Below, piece by piece: positions 51,258 through 59,197 of a stretch of 64,000 bases of DNA. Where the stretch lies: assembly GCF_024494565.1 (NCBI RefSeq), contig NZ_JANHDN010000003.1, positions 310,001 to 374,000 of the forward strand, in the 5' to 3' direction. The notes under the pieces are model-generated. The model was not told the DNA's origin and did no database searches. It was given only the letters and a program-made list of their open reading frames with translations. The stretch is from Halorubrum rutilum. Its GTDB lineage: Archaea > Halobacteriota > Halobacteria > Halobacteriales > Haloferacaceae. How positions within the stretch are numbered: position 1 is the stretch's first letter; every line of letters begins with the position of its first letter. The position numbers and the translations under genes are program-made.

Positions 51258-53489
51258 TCACTCCGCGCGCCGGCCGGCGTGGCCGGGGTAGTCGCGCTCG
51301 AAGCGCGACCCGATCTCGTCGCGGTCGAGCCGGATCACGACCGGGCGGCCGTGCGGGCAGGCGTAGGGGTTCTCGCAGGCGTCGAGCCGGTCGAGCAGGT
51401 CGACGACCCGGCCCTCAGTCAGCGAGGTGTTCCCCGTTATCGAGGGGTAACACGCGAGGTCCGCGAGCAGCTCGTCGACGACGTCCGTCACCGGCTCGTC
51501 GCCCGCGGCCGCGTCGCCCGCGAACGCCGAGAGGGCGTCGCGGAGGAGGTCCGGGTCGAGCGCGGCGTCGAAGACGGCCGGCACCGACTCGACGGCCACC
51601 TCGCGCTCGCCCGCGCGCTCGGCGCGGAACCCGATCGCGGCGAGGTCGTCGTCGAAGTCGTCGAACAGCGCCGCCTCCCGCGCGGTGAGCTCGACCCGGA
51701 CCGGCTCCGCGAGCGCCTGCGCGTCGGCGCCGTCGGCGAAGGCGTCCCGCAGCCGCTCGTAGTTCACCCGCTCGTCGGCCGCGTGCTGGTCGATCAGCAC
51801 GAGCCCGTCCGGCGCCTCCGCGACGACGTACGTCTCGTGAAGCTGGCCGAGCACCCGAAGCGGCGGGAGCGACTCGTAGGCCCGCTCCGCGGCGTCGGTG
51901 GTGTCGCCGGCGAGAGTCCGCTGGGCGGTCGGGGCCGAGCGCGGCTCGGTCGGCGGGTCCCGTCGGTCGTCCGGCGCGTCGGAGGCGTCGTCCGTCCCGG
52001 AGGCGGCGTCGTCGCCGCCAGCGAACCGGTCGAGTCCGTCAGCCTCCCCGGCGACCGCCTCGGTGGCGTCAACGCCACCGTCCCTCCCGTTCTCCCCTCC
52101 GTCGTCCGGATCCGACTGCCAGCTCCGCGGCGAGGGGCGGTCGGCGGAGTCGGCGGAATCGGTCGGCCCGCTGAACCCGTCCGAGTCGGGAGCGGAGTCG
52201 CCGGCGTCGATATCGCCCGCCGAGCCCGCGTCGCCGACCGCCCACGCGTCGTCGTCGGTCGGGTCCAGTTCGGCGGCGCCGGTCGGGGTCTCGTCTGGAG
52301 TCTCCGCGCCGCCGCCGTCGGCGCCGCCGCTCTCGCCGTCGCGGTCGCCGAGCGCCGCGCGCTCGTGGTCGGTCCCGGCGCCGCCGACGGCCTCGGTCTC
52401 GCGGCTCTCGGGGTCGATCTCGGTCTGGTCCGGCGCCGACTGCCCGCGCGGCGCGGTCGAGCGGATCAGCCCGTGGTCGAGCAGCGCCGCCTCGACCGCC
52501 TCCTCGATCGCGGCGCGCACGGCCGGCTCCTCGTCGAACCGGACCTCCAGCTTGCGCGGGTGGACGTTCACGTCGACGTCGCCCGGCGGGACCTCGACGA
52601 ACAGCACCGCGAAGGGGTAGCGGTCGGGGGCGAGCTGGCCGCCGTACGCCTCCAGCACCGCCTCGCGGAGCGCGCTCGCGGTGACGTACCGGTCGTTGAC
52701 GTAGGTGGCGAGATACTCGCGGGTCGAGCGCGTCGTCTCCGGGTGCGAGACGAGGCCGGTGACGCGGCGGACGGGCGGGTCGACGTCCGAGTCGCTCGGC
52801 TCCCACTCCACGTCCACCATCGCCTCCGCGACCTCGCGGCCGTAGACGGCGAGGACCGCGGACCGGAGGTCGCCGTTCCCCTCGGTCGCGAACGTCTCGC
52901 GGCCGTCGTGCTCCAGCGACACCGCGACGTCGGGGTTCGCGAGCGCGTAGCCCGTGACGACCGTGTTGATCCGGTCGAACTCGGTCGCAGTCCGTTTGAG
53001 GAACTTCTTGCGAGCGGGGGTGTTGTAGAAGAGGTCCTCGACCTCGACGGTCGTCCCCGCGGGACAGCCCGCGGGTCGGACCTCGCCGACCTCGCCGCCC
53101 TCGACCGTGATCTCGGCGCCCGCGTCGGCGCCGGGGGGACGAGATCGGACGGTGAGCCGCGAGACCGCGCCGACGGTGTACAGCGCCTCGCCGCGGAAGC
53201 CGAGGGTGCCGACGCCGTGATCGAGGTCCTCGATGTCGCCGATCTTCGAGGTGGCGTGCTCGGCGACCGCCGCCTCCAGTTGGTCGGCCGGGATCCCCAC
53301 GCCGTCGTCGCGGACGCGGACCCCCTCGGTGCCGCCGGCCTCGACCGAGACGGCGACGCGGCTCGCGCCGGCGTCGAGGCTGTTCTCGATCAGCTCCTTG
53401 ACGACGCTCGCCGGGCGCTCGACGACCTCGCCGGCCGCGATGCGCTGGACGGTGCGCTCGTCCAACCGCTCGATGTTCGGCGGCTCCAT
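51258..53489 (-). CDS. mutL: DNA mismatch repair protein MutL
   Basis: A 743-residue MutL. The GHKL ATPase domain has ELIENSLDAGA, RDDGVGI and LGFRGEAL (residues 1-330). A long acidic, repetitive linker spans about 345-530. The C-terminal dimerisation domain includes LIDQHAADERVNYE, which fits the DQHA-x2-E-x4-E endonuclease motif, and CPHGRPV near the end. It acts with MutS in mismatch repair. MutS is not next to it here; repeat copy D lies just upstream of its start. The family is usually 550-700 residues, and the extra length is the linker. Confidence 0.95.
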   Translation of the reverse strand: MEPPNIERLDERTVQRIAAGEVVERPASVVKELIENSLDAGASRVAVSVEAGGTEGVRVRDDGVGIPADQLEAAVAEHATSKIGDIEDLDHGVGTLGFRGEALYTVGAVSRLTVRSRPPGADAGAEITVEGGEVGEVRPAGCPAGTTVEVEDLFYNTPARKKFLKRTATEFDRINTVVTGYALANPDVAVSLEHDGRETFATEGNGDLRSAVLAVYGREVAEAMVDVEWEPSDSDVDPPVRRVTGLVSHPETTRSTREYLATYVNDRYVTASALREAVLEAYGGQLAPDRYPFAVLFVEVPPGDVDVNVHPRKLEVRFDEEPAVRAAIEEAVEAALLDHGLIRSTAPRGQSAPDQTEIDPESRETEAVGGAGTDHERAALGDRDGESGGADGGGAETPDETPTGAAELDPTDDDAWAVGDAGSAGDIDAGDSAPDSDGFSGPTDSADSADRPSPRSWQSDPDDGGENGRDGGVDATEAVAGEADGLDRFAGGDDAASGTDDASDAPDDRRDPPTEPRSAPTAQRTLAGDTTDAAERAYESLPPLRVLGQLHETYVVAEAPDGLVLIDQHAADERVNYERLRDAFADGADAQALAEPVRVELTAREAALFDDFDDDLAAIGFRAERAGEREVAVESVPAVFDAALDPDLLRDALSAFAGDAAAGDEPVTDVVDELLADLACYPSITGNTSLTEGRVVDLLDRLDACENPYACPHGRPVVIRLDRDEIGSRFERDYPGHAGRRAE

Positions 53490-53588
53490 TGCTTACATCC
53501 GGTCGGACGAGCGCGCACTTGAAGCCGTTGTCGCCGAGGGCGACCTAGGACGGACGATGTATGAGAGTGACTGTTTATAAACCGAACT

Positions 53589-53902
53589 GCGGTGGCGCGT
53601 GCCTCCGAGGCCGCCTCGCGGCCGAGGAGCACGCGCGAGGTCGCCGGCGCTACGCGCCGGCTGCCAGAGGGACCTCCCGTCCCTCGCTGGACGCGGTGAG
53701 CGCTCGGAGAGCGCGAACCGCGAGGCTGGGGAGGTGTGAGGTGCGGTCGCGGTGCGGGGCGGGGTGGGGTTCAAAGGGGCAGTCGCGAGGACGAAGCACG
53801 GCGCGGTAAGCACTGCAGGGAGCGAGCGGAGCGAGCGACCGAAGCGCGCAGCGAGCCGCGCGAGTCCTCGCGACTGGGGCTTTGGAGGAGTCCACGGTCG
53901 AT
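53589..53902 (+). repeat. Structured repeat, copy D
   Basis: Copy D reads on the plus strand and is the clearest. Hairpin 1 (53596-53635): cgcgtg-c-ctcc-GA-ggccg, loop cctcg, cggcc-GA-ggag-cacgcg. Hairpin 2 (53691-53723): cgcggt-GA-gcgctc / gagcgc-GA-accgcg. The long stem pairs 53780-53792 with 53864-53876 (13 bp) inside conserved TTCAAAGGGG and GGGGCTTTGGAGG. Palindromic TATA-like sites gtttataaac (53573-53582) and cgtttataaacg (53914-53925) bracket it. It lies between mutL and a small membrane-protein gene. Confidence 0.9.
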
Positions 53903-53913
53903 CTGCCGTCATT

Positions 53914-53925
53914 CGTTTATAAACG
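53914..53925. promoter_or_regulatory. Palindromic TATA-like site beside repeat copy D
   Basis: CGTTTATAAACG is a perfect 12-nt palindrome 12 bp past the end of the repeat and could drive transcription in either direction. Confidence 0.45.
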
Positions 53926-53957
53926 ATCAGCGTGGTACAATGTGACCGAGTATCGGT

Positions 53958-54179
53958 CTACTCGGTCCGAGTCGGGTCGTGCATGTCCGGTCCGGACGAC
54001 CGAACGGCGTCGAGGAGCTTCGTGACGGTCATGACCGCGAACAGGCTCGCCGCGGCGAGGAAGAACGTCGGGACGGCGACCCTGACGAGAAGCGTAATGT
54101 CGAGGAGGTCGCCCGCGGGCGCGGCGAGCAGCGCGACCACCGTGAGTCCGAGCAGCCAGTTCCGTAAGCGCGTGGTCAT
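53958..54179 (-). CDS. Small two-span membrane protein
   Basis: A 73-residue protein with two predicted membrane helices (about residues 8-27 and 31-55) and a short polar C-terminus (SSGPDMHDPTRTE). I do not recognise the family. No TATA box is close to the ATG; a ccttattatt stretch 100 bp upstream may be its promoter. It lies between repeat copy D and the GST gene. Confidence 0.55.
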   Translation of the reverse strand: MTTRLRNWLLGLTVVALLAAPAGDLLDITLLVRVAVPTFFLAAASLFAVMTVTKLLDAVRSSGPDMHDPTRTE

Positions 54180-54312
54180 GCGATGAACTGATGGAGGGAA
54201 GCCGGAGAGATGTCCGGCAGTCGGCGTCGTCTCCGACGGGTTCGGTCGAGGCGTACGTCCGATCAGGTAATTCGGGGAATAATAAGGCTGTGGTGACCGG
54301 GTCGCCGGACGC

Positions 54313-55344
54313 TCAGTCGTCGGCGGTCGGCGTCGGCGCCTCGCCGCCGAGCCGCTCGCGGTCGTGCGGCGCCTCCCAGTCGAGGTCCGGGCCGCGCGCG
54401 ATGATCCCGGAGGGGGTCACGTCCGGATGCGTCGTGTAGTAGTGCTCCTTGATGTGGTCCATGTTCACCGTCTCGGCGACGCCCTCCGTCTGGTAGAGGT
54501 CGCGGAGGTACGGCCAGAGGTGCTCGTACTGGTGGATGTACTGCCGGTTGCACATGAAGTGGGTGTGGTACACCTGGTCGAACCGGATCAGCGTGGTGAA
54601 CATGCAGATGTCGGCCTCGGTGAGGGAGTCGCCCACGAGGTAGCGCCGGTCGGCGAGGTGGTCGTTCCAGCGGTCGAGGGCGTCGAACAGGTCGTCGATC
54701 GCCTCGTCGTACGCTTCCTGGGACTTCGCGAAGCCGGCGCGATAGACGCCGTTGTTGACCGGCTCGTAGATCTCGGTGATGACCTCGTCCACGTCCGCGA
54801 CGGTCGCCTCGTCGTCGACGTCGGGCAGGAGCGAGACGCCGTTGCCGAGGTCGTCGAACGCGGTCGAGAGCATCCGGAGGACCTCGCGCGACTCGTTGTT
54901 GACGATCGTCTCCTCCTCGGTGTCCCACAGCACGGGGACGGTCACCCGACAGGTGGCGTCGGGGTCGGCCGCGACGTACAGCTCGCGGAGGTAGTCGCTG
55001 CCGTGGAGGTGGTCCGGGGTACAGCCGTCCTTCTCCGGCGTGAACTGCCAGCCGTCCTCGGCGCGGTACGGGTCCACGACCGAGACGCCGATGGCGTCCT
55101 CTAAGCCGAGCAGCGACCGCGCGAGCAGGGTGCGGTGCGCCCACGGACAGGCGTAGGAGACGTAGAGGTGGTACCGGCCGGCCTCGGGCTGGAACCGCTC
55201 GTCCGGCTCGGCGTCGACATGGTCGGGCACGTCGCTGCCGGCGATCCAGTTCCGGAACGTCGTCTCGCCGCGCTGGAACGAGCCGTCCTCGTCCGTCGCC
55301 TCGTACGCGTCGGTCCGCCACTCGCCGTCGACGAGTTGGTTCAT
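54313..55344 (-). CDS. Xi-class glutathione S-transferase / S-glutathionyl-hydroquinone reductase-like
   Basis: A 343-residue protein with the xi-class active site YACPWAHR (catalytic Cys near residue 65), the TVPVLWD cis-Pro region and the C-terminal helical domain (RRYLVGDSLTEADICMFTTL). Such enzymes reduce thiol conjugates of quinones. Haloarchaea use gamma-glutamylcysteine instead of glutathione, so the thiol here is probably that. The ATG at 55344 has an cgttatg TATA-like element 27 bp upstream. Repeat copy E lies upstream and points towards it. Confidence 0.88.
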   Translation of the reverse strand: MNQLVDGEWRTDAYEATDEDGSFQRGETTFRNWIAGSDVPDHVDAEPDERFQPEAGRYHLYVSYACPWAHRTLLARSLLGLEDAIGVSVVDPYRAEDGWQFTPEKDGCTPDHLHGSDYLRELYVAADPDATCRVTVPVLWDTEEETIVNNESREVLRMLSTAFDDLGNGVSLLPDVDDEATVADVDEVITEIYEPVNNGVYRAGFAKSQEAYDEAIDDLFDALDRWNDHLADRRYLVGDSLTEADICMFTTLIRFDQVYHTHFMCNRQYIHQYEHLWPYLRDLYQTEGVAETVNMDHIKEHYYTTHPDVTPSGIIARGPDLDWEAPHDRERLGGEAPTPTADD

Positions 55345-55480
55345 ACCCGATCCACGGGCTCGACGCCCATAACGTGGGCGGGGACGTGCGTGTCACCCGG
55401 CCGGACGAGGCGTGGAGTCGGTACGGAGCGAACGATTGGTTTGTCGGTCGTAGCCACGGGAACGGCATTGACTAGACAGA

Positions 55481-55781
55481 CAGCTTCGAAGTCCCGGCCG
55501 CTCGCTCATGATCGGTTGACGCTTGCTCGACGGCAGACCCCTCCAAAGCCCCAGCCGGCGAGGACGGCACACGCTCGCTGCGCTCCTCGGTCGCTCGCCT
55601 TGCTCGCTCCCTGCGGTGCTTGCATCGCCTGTGCCGTCCTCGCCGGCTGCCCCTTTGAATCCCACCCTGTACCGCGACCGCACCTCACGCCTCCCCAGCC
55701 TCGCCGCTCGCTGCGCTCGCGGCGTCCCTCGCGGGGTCCTCACGGCCGCCGTCGGCGGCCGCTCGGAGGCGCGCCGCCGCG
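55481..55781 (-). repeat. Structured repeat, copy E
   Basis: Copy E reads on the minus strand. The long stem is a perfect 20-bp pair (55553-55572 with 55631-55650), with different bases from copies C and D. Hairpin 1 (about 55734-55774) has a longer tip stem (gcggccgcc/ggcggccgt) with GA/GA kept. Hairpin 2 is cgccgc-GA-gc, loop gca, gc-GA-gcggcg. A second 3' half-site (gagcggccgggacttcg) lies at 55488-55504. It sits between the divergent GST and FAD oxidoreductase genes. Confidence 0.87.
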
Positions 55782-55856
55782 TTACAGTGTTGCAGATACA
55801 TAGCTCGTATCGTCGGCGCCGGTGGCTTTTCGAGTCCCGCCGCAGACCCCTGACGT

Positions 55857-57068
55857 ATGTCCGACCGAAACGCGGGTGCGACGACCGTCGCGGTCGTCGG
55901 CGGCGGCGCGGTCGGCGTCACCGCGGCCGCCGACCTCGCGGCCCGCGGCGCCGACGTGACGCTCTACGAGCGCGGCTCGCTCGGCGCCGAGAGCTCGGGC
56001 CGCGCCGCCGGCGTGCTGTACGACGCGTACGCCGAGGACGTCGACGCCGCGCTGGCCGCCCGCGCGATGGAGCGGTTCCGAGCGTTCGACCGCTCGCTGC
56101 CCGGCTTCTCGTTCTCGCCGTGCCCGTACGTGATCGCGGTCCGGAAGGGCGACCCCGACGCCGACGCCGTCCCCGCGATGGTCGACCGGATGCGCTCGCA
56201 CGGCCGCGACGTCTCCCTCACGGACCCGGACGCGCTCGCCGACCGGTTCCCGATCGCCACCGACGGCCTCGCGGTCGCCGCGGTCGCCGAGAACGCGGGG
56301 TGGTGCGATCCCGCGAGCTACGTCGCGGCGACGGGTCGGCGGGCGCGCCGCGAAGGGGTCGCCGTCGAGACCGAGACGGCCGTCTCGCTGCTTGGCGACG
56401 ACGGCGCCGCCCTCCGGGTCGACGCGGGGGGCGAGAGCGGCACCGAGACCCACGCGTTCGACGCGGTCGTCGTCGCCGCCGGCGCGCACACGGCCGACGT
56501 CCTCGCCGGCGCCGGGGTCGAGGTCCCGGTCGTCCCCTACCGCGTGCAGGCGCTGACGACCCGGACCCCCTACGACGGCCCGATGGTCTACGACGCGACC
56601 GCGGGCGTCTACCTCCGGCCGCACCCGACCGGGCTGCTGGCCGGCGACGGGACCGAGCCGGTCCCGGCCGACCCGGACGGGTACGACCGCGAGGCCGACG
56701 ACTGGTTCGTCGACTCCGTCGCCGGAACGCTCCGCGAGCGCGTCGAGGCCGCGAGCGAGACCGACCCGGACCCGGAGCGGGCGTGGGCCGGGCTCTGCAC
56801 GGCGACGCCCGACGGCGACCCGCTCGTCGGCCCGGTGGATGGCTCGAACGCGCTCTTCGTCGCCGCCGGCTGGCAGGGCCACGGGTTCATGCGCGCGCCG
56901 GCGGTCGGCGAGCTCGTCGCGGAGGGCGTGCTGGCGTCGCTCGACGGGACCGGAGCGGACGCTCCCGAGTCGCCGTGGATCGGCGCGTTCGACCCCGACC
57001 GGTTCGACGGCGACGAGACCTTCGAGATCGCGGAGGGGATGTCCGTCGAGGGACGGGTCGGGGAGTGA
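55857..57068 (+). CDS. FAD-dependent oxidoreductase (D-amino-acid-oxidase/sarcosine-oxidase family)
   Basis: A 403-residue flavoprotein with the N-terminal dinucleotide motif VVGGGAVGVTAAADLAARGADVTLYE and the C-terminal GWQGHGFMRAPAVGELVAEG that closes the FAD site, typical of DAO-family enzymes oxidising amines or amino acids such as glycine, sarcosine or D-amino acids. The substrate is unknown. The ATG has a gcttttcg TATA-like element 27 bp upstream. It is divergent from the GST gene across repeat copy E. Confidence 0.88.
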   Translation: MSDRNAGATTVAVVGGGAVGVTAAADLAARGADVTLYERGSLGAESSGRAAGVLYDAYAEDVDAALAARAMERFRAFDRSLPGFSFSPCPYVIAVRKGDPDADAVPAMVDRMRSHGRDVSLTDPDALADRFPIATDGLAVAAVAENAGWCDPASYVAATGRRARREGVAVETETAVSLLGDDGAALRVDAGGESGTETHAFDAVVVAAGAHTADVLAGAGVEVPVVPYRVQALTTRTPYDGPMVYDATAGVYLRPHPTGLLAGDGTEPVPADPDGYDREADDWFVDSVAGTLRERVEAASETDPDPERAWAGLCTATPDGDPLVGPVDGSNALFVAAGWQGHGFMRAPAVGELVAEGVLASLDGTGADAPESPWIGAFDPDRFDGDETFEIAEGMSVEGRVGE

Positions 57069-57107
57069 ACCGGGAGGGGAGCGGGTCGGAATCGGCTCTC
57101 GTCGGCG

Positions 57108-57536
57108 TCAGCGCTCGTCGGCGTCGCCTTCCTCGACGACCGCGACGTCGCGCGCGTCGTCGTCCTTCGGGATCTCCACCTGCAGCGTTCCGTTGCGCGT
57201 CAGCGTCGCGTTCGCGCCCTCCGGCGTGACGTTCGCGTCGCGTGGGAGGTCGGCGGTTCCGGAGAGCGAGACGCCGCGACCGGGGAACAGCATCTCGTAG
57301 CCGTCGTAGAAGTCGCGGAACCGGTCGAGCTCGACCTCGACGGTGTGGTCGAGGAACGTCACGTTCAGGTCCTCGCCGCGGACGCCCGGGGCGTCGAAGA
57401 CGACGAGGTAGGCGTCGTCGCTCTCGAGGAGGTCGTACGAGAGCGGCCGACGCTCCTGCATCTTGCTCCACCCGCGGCCGGCCCGTTCGAGGACGCGGCG
57501 GACGACCGATCGACCCGTCTCGACGAATCCGCTCAC
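57108..57536 (-). CDS. hsp20: Hsp20 / alpha-crystallin small heat-shock protein
   Basis: A 142-residue protein. The alpha-crystallin domain runs from about residue 33 (YDLLESDDAYLVVFDAPGVRGEDL) to NGTLQVEIPK, the family's closing A-x-x-x-N-G-x-L motif. The C-terminal IXI motif is weak (VAVVEEGD). It prevents aggregation of unfolded proteins. It starts at a GTG 4 bp after the stop of the 51-residue zinc protein, so both share a promoter. Confidence 0.9.
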   Translation of the reverse strand: MSGFVETGRSVVRRVLERAGRGWSKMQERRPLSYDLLESDDAYLVVFDAPGVRGEDLNVTFLDHTVEVELDRFRDFYDGYEMLFPGRGVSLSGTADLPRDANVTPEGANATLTRNGTLQVEIPKDDDARDVAVVEEGDADER

Positions 57537-57540
57537 GGGC

Positions 57541-57696
57541 TCACACCTCGATCTCGGCGAGGTCGCTCCCGCCGCAGTAGGGACACGACAGGTCCTCGAC
57601 CGCGTGGTCGTCGGGCACGTCGTACGTGTAGTGGTTCTCGAACATGTCGAGCTCGCAGTCGTCGCTCTCGCACTTGACCTCCATCGTCGATGGCAT
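57541..57696 (-). CDS. 51-residue zinc-ribbon protein (DUF7559-like, tentative)
   Basis: From an ATG at 57696 (MPSTMEVKCESDDCELDMF) to a stop at 57541. Two Cys pairs (CESDDC and CPYCGG) form one zinc site. Small zinc proteins of this type are common in haloarchaea and underexplored. Its leaderless promoter is the shared TATA site at 57722-57729, and it is first in a two-gene unit with hsp20. Confidence 0.75.
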   Translation of the reverse strand: MPSTMEVKCESDDCELDMFENHYTYDVPDDHAVEDLSCPYCGGSDLAEIEV

Positions 57697-57721
57697 ATAC
57701 GAGGCCGTTGTGTCGGCGAGG

Positions 57722-57729
57722 GCTTAAAC
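57722..57729. promoter_or_regulatory. Single TATA site shared by two divergent leaderless genes
   Basis: GCTTAAAC is centred about 29 bp from the ATG at 57696 (minus) and about 27 bp from the ATG at 57753 (plus). No other AT-rich site lies in the 56-bp gap, so one element seems to serve both. Confidence 0.6.
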
Positions 57730-57752
57730 GGCGTGGCGGCGGCCGTCCGTGC

Positions 57753-58595
57753 ATGGGGTCCTCAGTGCGGATCATCGGTGCAGACGTCAGCGCCTCCGGC
57801 AGCAACGGCTGGAATCACACGTGGATAACCCGCGGAACCGTCGACGAGGGAGCGGTCGCGCTGGAGGAGCCGATCCCCGCCGCCGAACTGTCGGGGAGTC
57901 CCAGGAGCCGAAGGGCGACGTACCGCGCCCTTCGGCGCGAGCTCCTGTCGTACGACGGCCCCGTCGTCGCGGGGTTGGATTTCCCGTTCTCACTTCCGGA
58001 GGCGATCGTCGTCGAGGACGACTGGCACGAGTTTCTGGAGGCGTTTCCGACTCATTTCTCCGGCCCGGGCGACTTCCAAGAGACCTGTCACGGCAGGTCG
58101 CAGCTGCGAACCGATGGGGAGCGGAAGGAGATCAAACGCCGGTGTGACGATCGGTTCGGAGGGCTGTGTGCGTACAATCGGTTCATCTATCGGTTGACCT
58201 ACTTCGGCGTCCAGGATCTGCTTCGCCCGCTCGTCCTCTCCGAACAGGTCACGGTCTGGCCGTTCGGTAACGAGAGCCGCTCCGCCGAGACCACCCTCGT
58301 GGAGACGTATCCGGCTGCGACGCTGCAGCAGCGGTTGGGCGTCGACTCGGAGACGTACAAGGACGAGAACGACGATCCGGAGTTCCGACGCGAAGTCACG
58401 GAGTCGATACTCGGCCGCGAGTCCGTCTCGTACGCCGGCGAGACCGACGAGCTGTTCGATCTGATCGGGAGCGATTCCAAGGCCGACGCGTTTGACAGCC
58501 TCGTCGCCGCGTTTTCGACGTTTAAATGGCACGTCGACGGCGGAGCGGAACTCCCGGAGGGCGTGCCGGACGTAGAGGGATGGATTCACGCCTAG
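57753..58595 (+). CDS. DUF429-like predicted nuclease, probably acquired
   Basis: A 280-residue protein with the DUF429-like start VRIIGADVSASGSNGWNHTWI, a middle VVAGLDFPFSLPEAI and a final SKADAFDSLVAAFSTFK, a layout of RNase-H-like acidic residues (Asp in GADVS, Asp in GLDFPF, Asp near SDSKADAFDS). Function in cells is unknown. Codon use differs from neighbours: AAT, GAT, TAT, CGA and TTG are frequent where this genome nearly always uses AAC, GAC, TAC and CTC/CTG. It therefore looks horizontally acquired. It shares a TATA site with the zinc-protein/hsp20 unit. Confidence 0.7.
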   Translation: MGSSVRIIGADVSASGSNGWNHTWITRGTVDEGAVALEEPIPAAELSGSPRSRRATYRALRRELLSYDGPVVAGLDFPFSLPEAIVVEDDWHEFLEAFPTHFSGPGDFQETCHGRSQLRTDGERKEIKRRCDDRFGGLCAYNRFIYRLTYFGVQDLLRPLVLSEQVTVWPFGNESRSAETTLVETYPAATLQQRLGVDSETYKDENDDPEFRREVTESILGRESVSYAGETDELFDLIGSDSKADAFDSLVAAFSTFKWHVDGGAELPEGVPDVEGWIHA

Positions 58596-58654
58596 CGCGA
58601 ATCCGGTGACCCGCGAACGCGACTCGCCGTGTTTCGTCTCCGATCGCTCCCGGC

Positions 58655-59104
58655 TCACACCGCCGTTCCCCGGAGCCGCTCCGGGACGACCGCGCGCTCG
58701 GCGACTGTGACGACTACGGTGCCGACCGCCACGCCGGCGAGGAAGCCGGGACCGTACGGGTAAGACGGGACCCCGAACGCGAGCGCGACGCCCAGCCCGA
58801 CGGAGATAGCGAGGATCGCGGCGCCGAAGGCGACGTAGGTCAGCGTCTCGTAGCGTTCCGGTGAGAGGCGGTCGCGGACGAGCCACGCGACCGGTCCGAG
58901 GCCGATCGCGGTCGCCGCGGCCCAGCCGGCTGCGAGCCCCCACGGCCGGGGATCGGCACCGAGGAACTGTATCGCGGCGAGCGCGCAGAGCGCGGCGAGC
59001 GAGACGGCGTTTCCGACTCGTTGCCAGCGAGAGGGCTCGTCGGCGGCCGAGGGGGGACCGTCGCCCGAGCGCGTCTCACCGGTGGAGGGCGTCTCGGAGG
59101 GCAT
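58655..59104 (-). CDS. Small four-helix membrane protein
   Basis: A 149-residue protein with four predicted membrane helices (about residues 33-51, 55-75, 87-107, 117-137) after an acidic, disordered N-terminus. Function is unknown. I prefer the ATG at 59104 (MPSETPSTGETR) to one nine codons upstream, because a cttatgac TATA-like element lies about 27 bp before it and overlaps the upstream alternative. Convergent with the DUF429-like gene. Confidence 0.6.
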   Translation of the reverse strand: MPSETPSTGETRSGDGPPSAADEPSRWQRVGNAVSLAALCALAAIQFLGADPRPWGLAAGWAAATAIGLGPVAWLVRDRLSPERYETLTYVAFGAAILAISVGLGVALAFGVPSYPYGPGFLAGVAVGTVVVTVAERAVVPERLRGTAV

Positions 59105-59197
59105 AGTCGGCGCTTCCGCGCGTTCCGTCATAAGCGATCCGACGCCCCCCGACGTTCCGCACGCTTTTCCCGTCTCGGCCGACTACAGTGGCGTAAC

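Noticed and set aside
53596..53635. Definite kink-turn (L7Ae site) in hairpin 1
   Set aside because: Tandem GA pairs are present, but a canonical kink-turn needs a three-base bulge next to them on one strand; here the loop is symmetric. Only kink-turn-like protein binding is left as a possibility.
53573..53925. Classical MITE or insertion sequence with terminal inverted repeats and target duplications
   Set aside because: No inverted repeat joins the two ends other than TATA-like palindromes, and no direct duplication flanks the copies. A non-autonomous IS200/IS605-type element is still possible and is left open in the findings.
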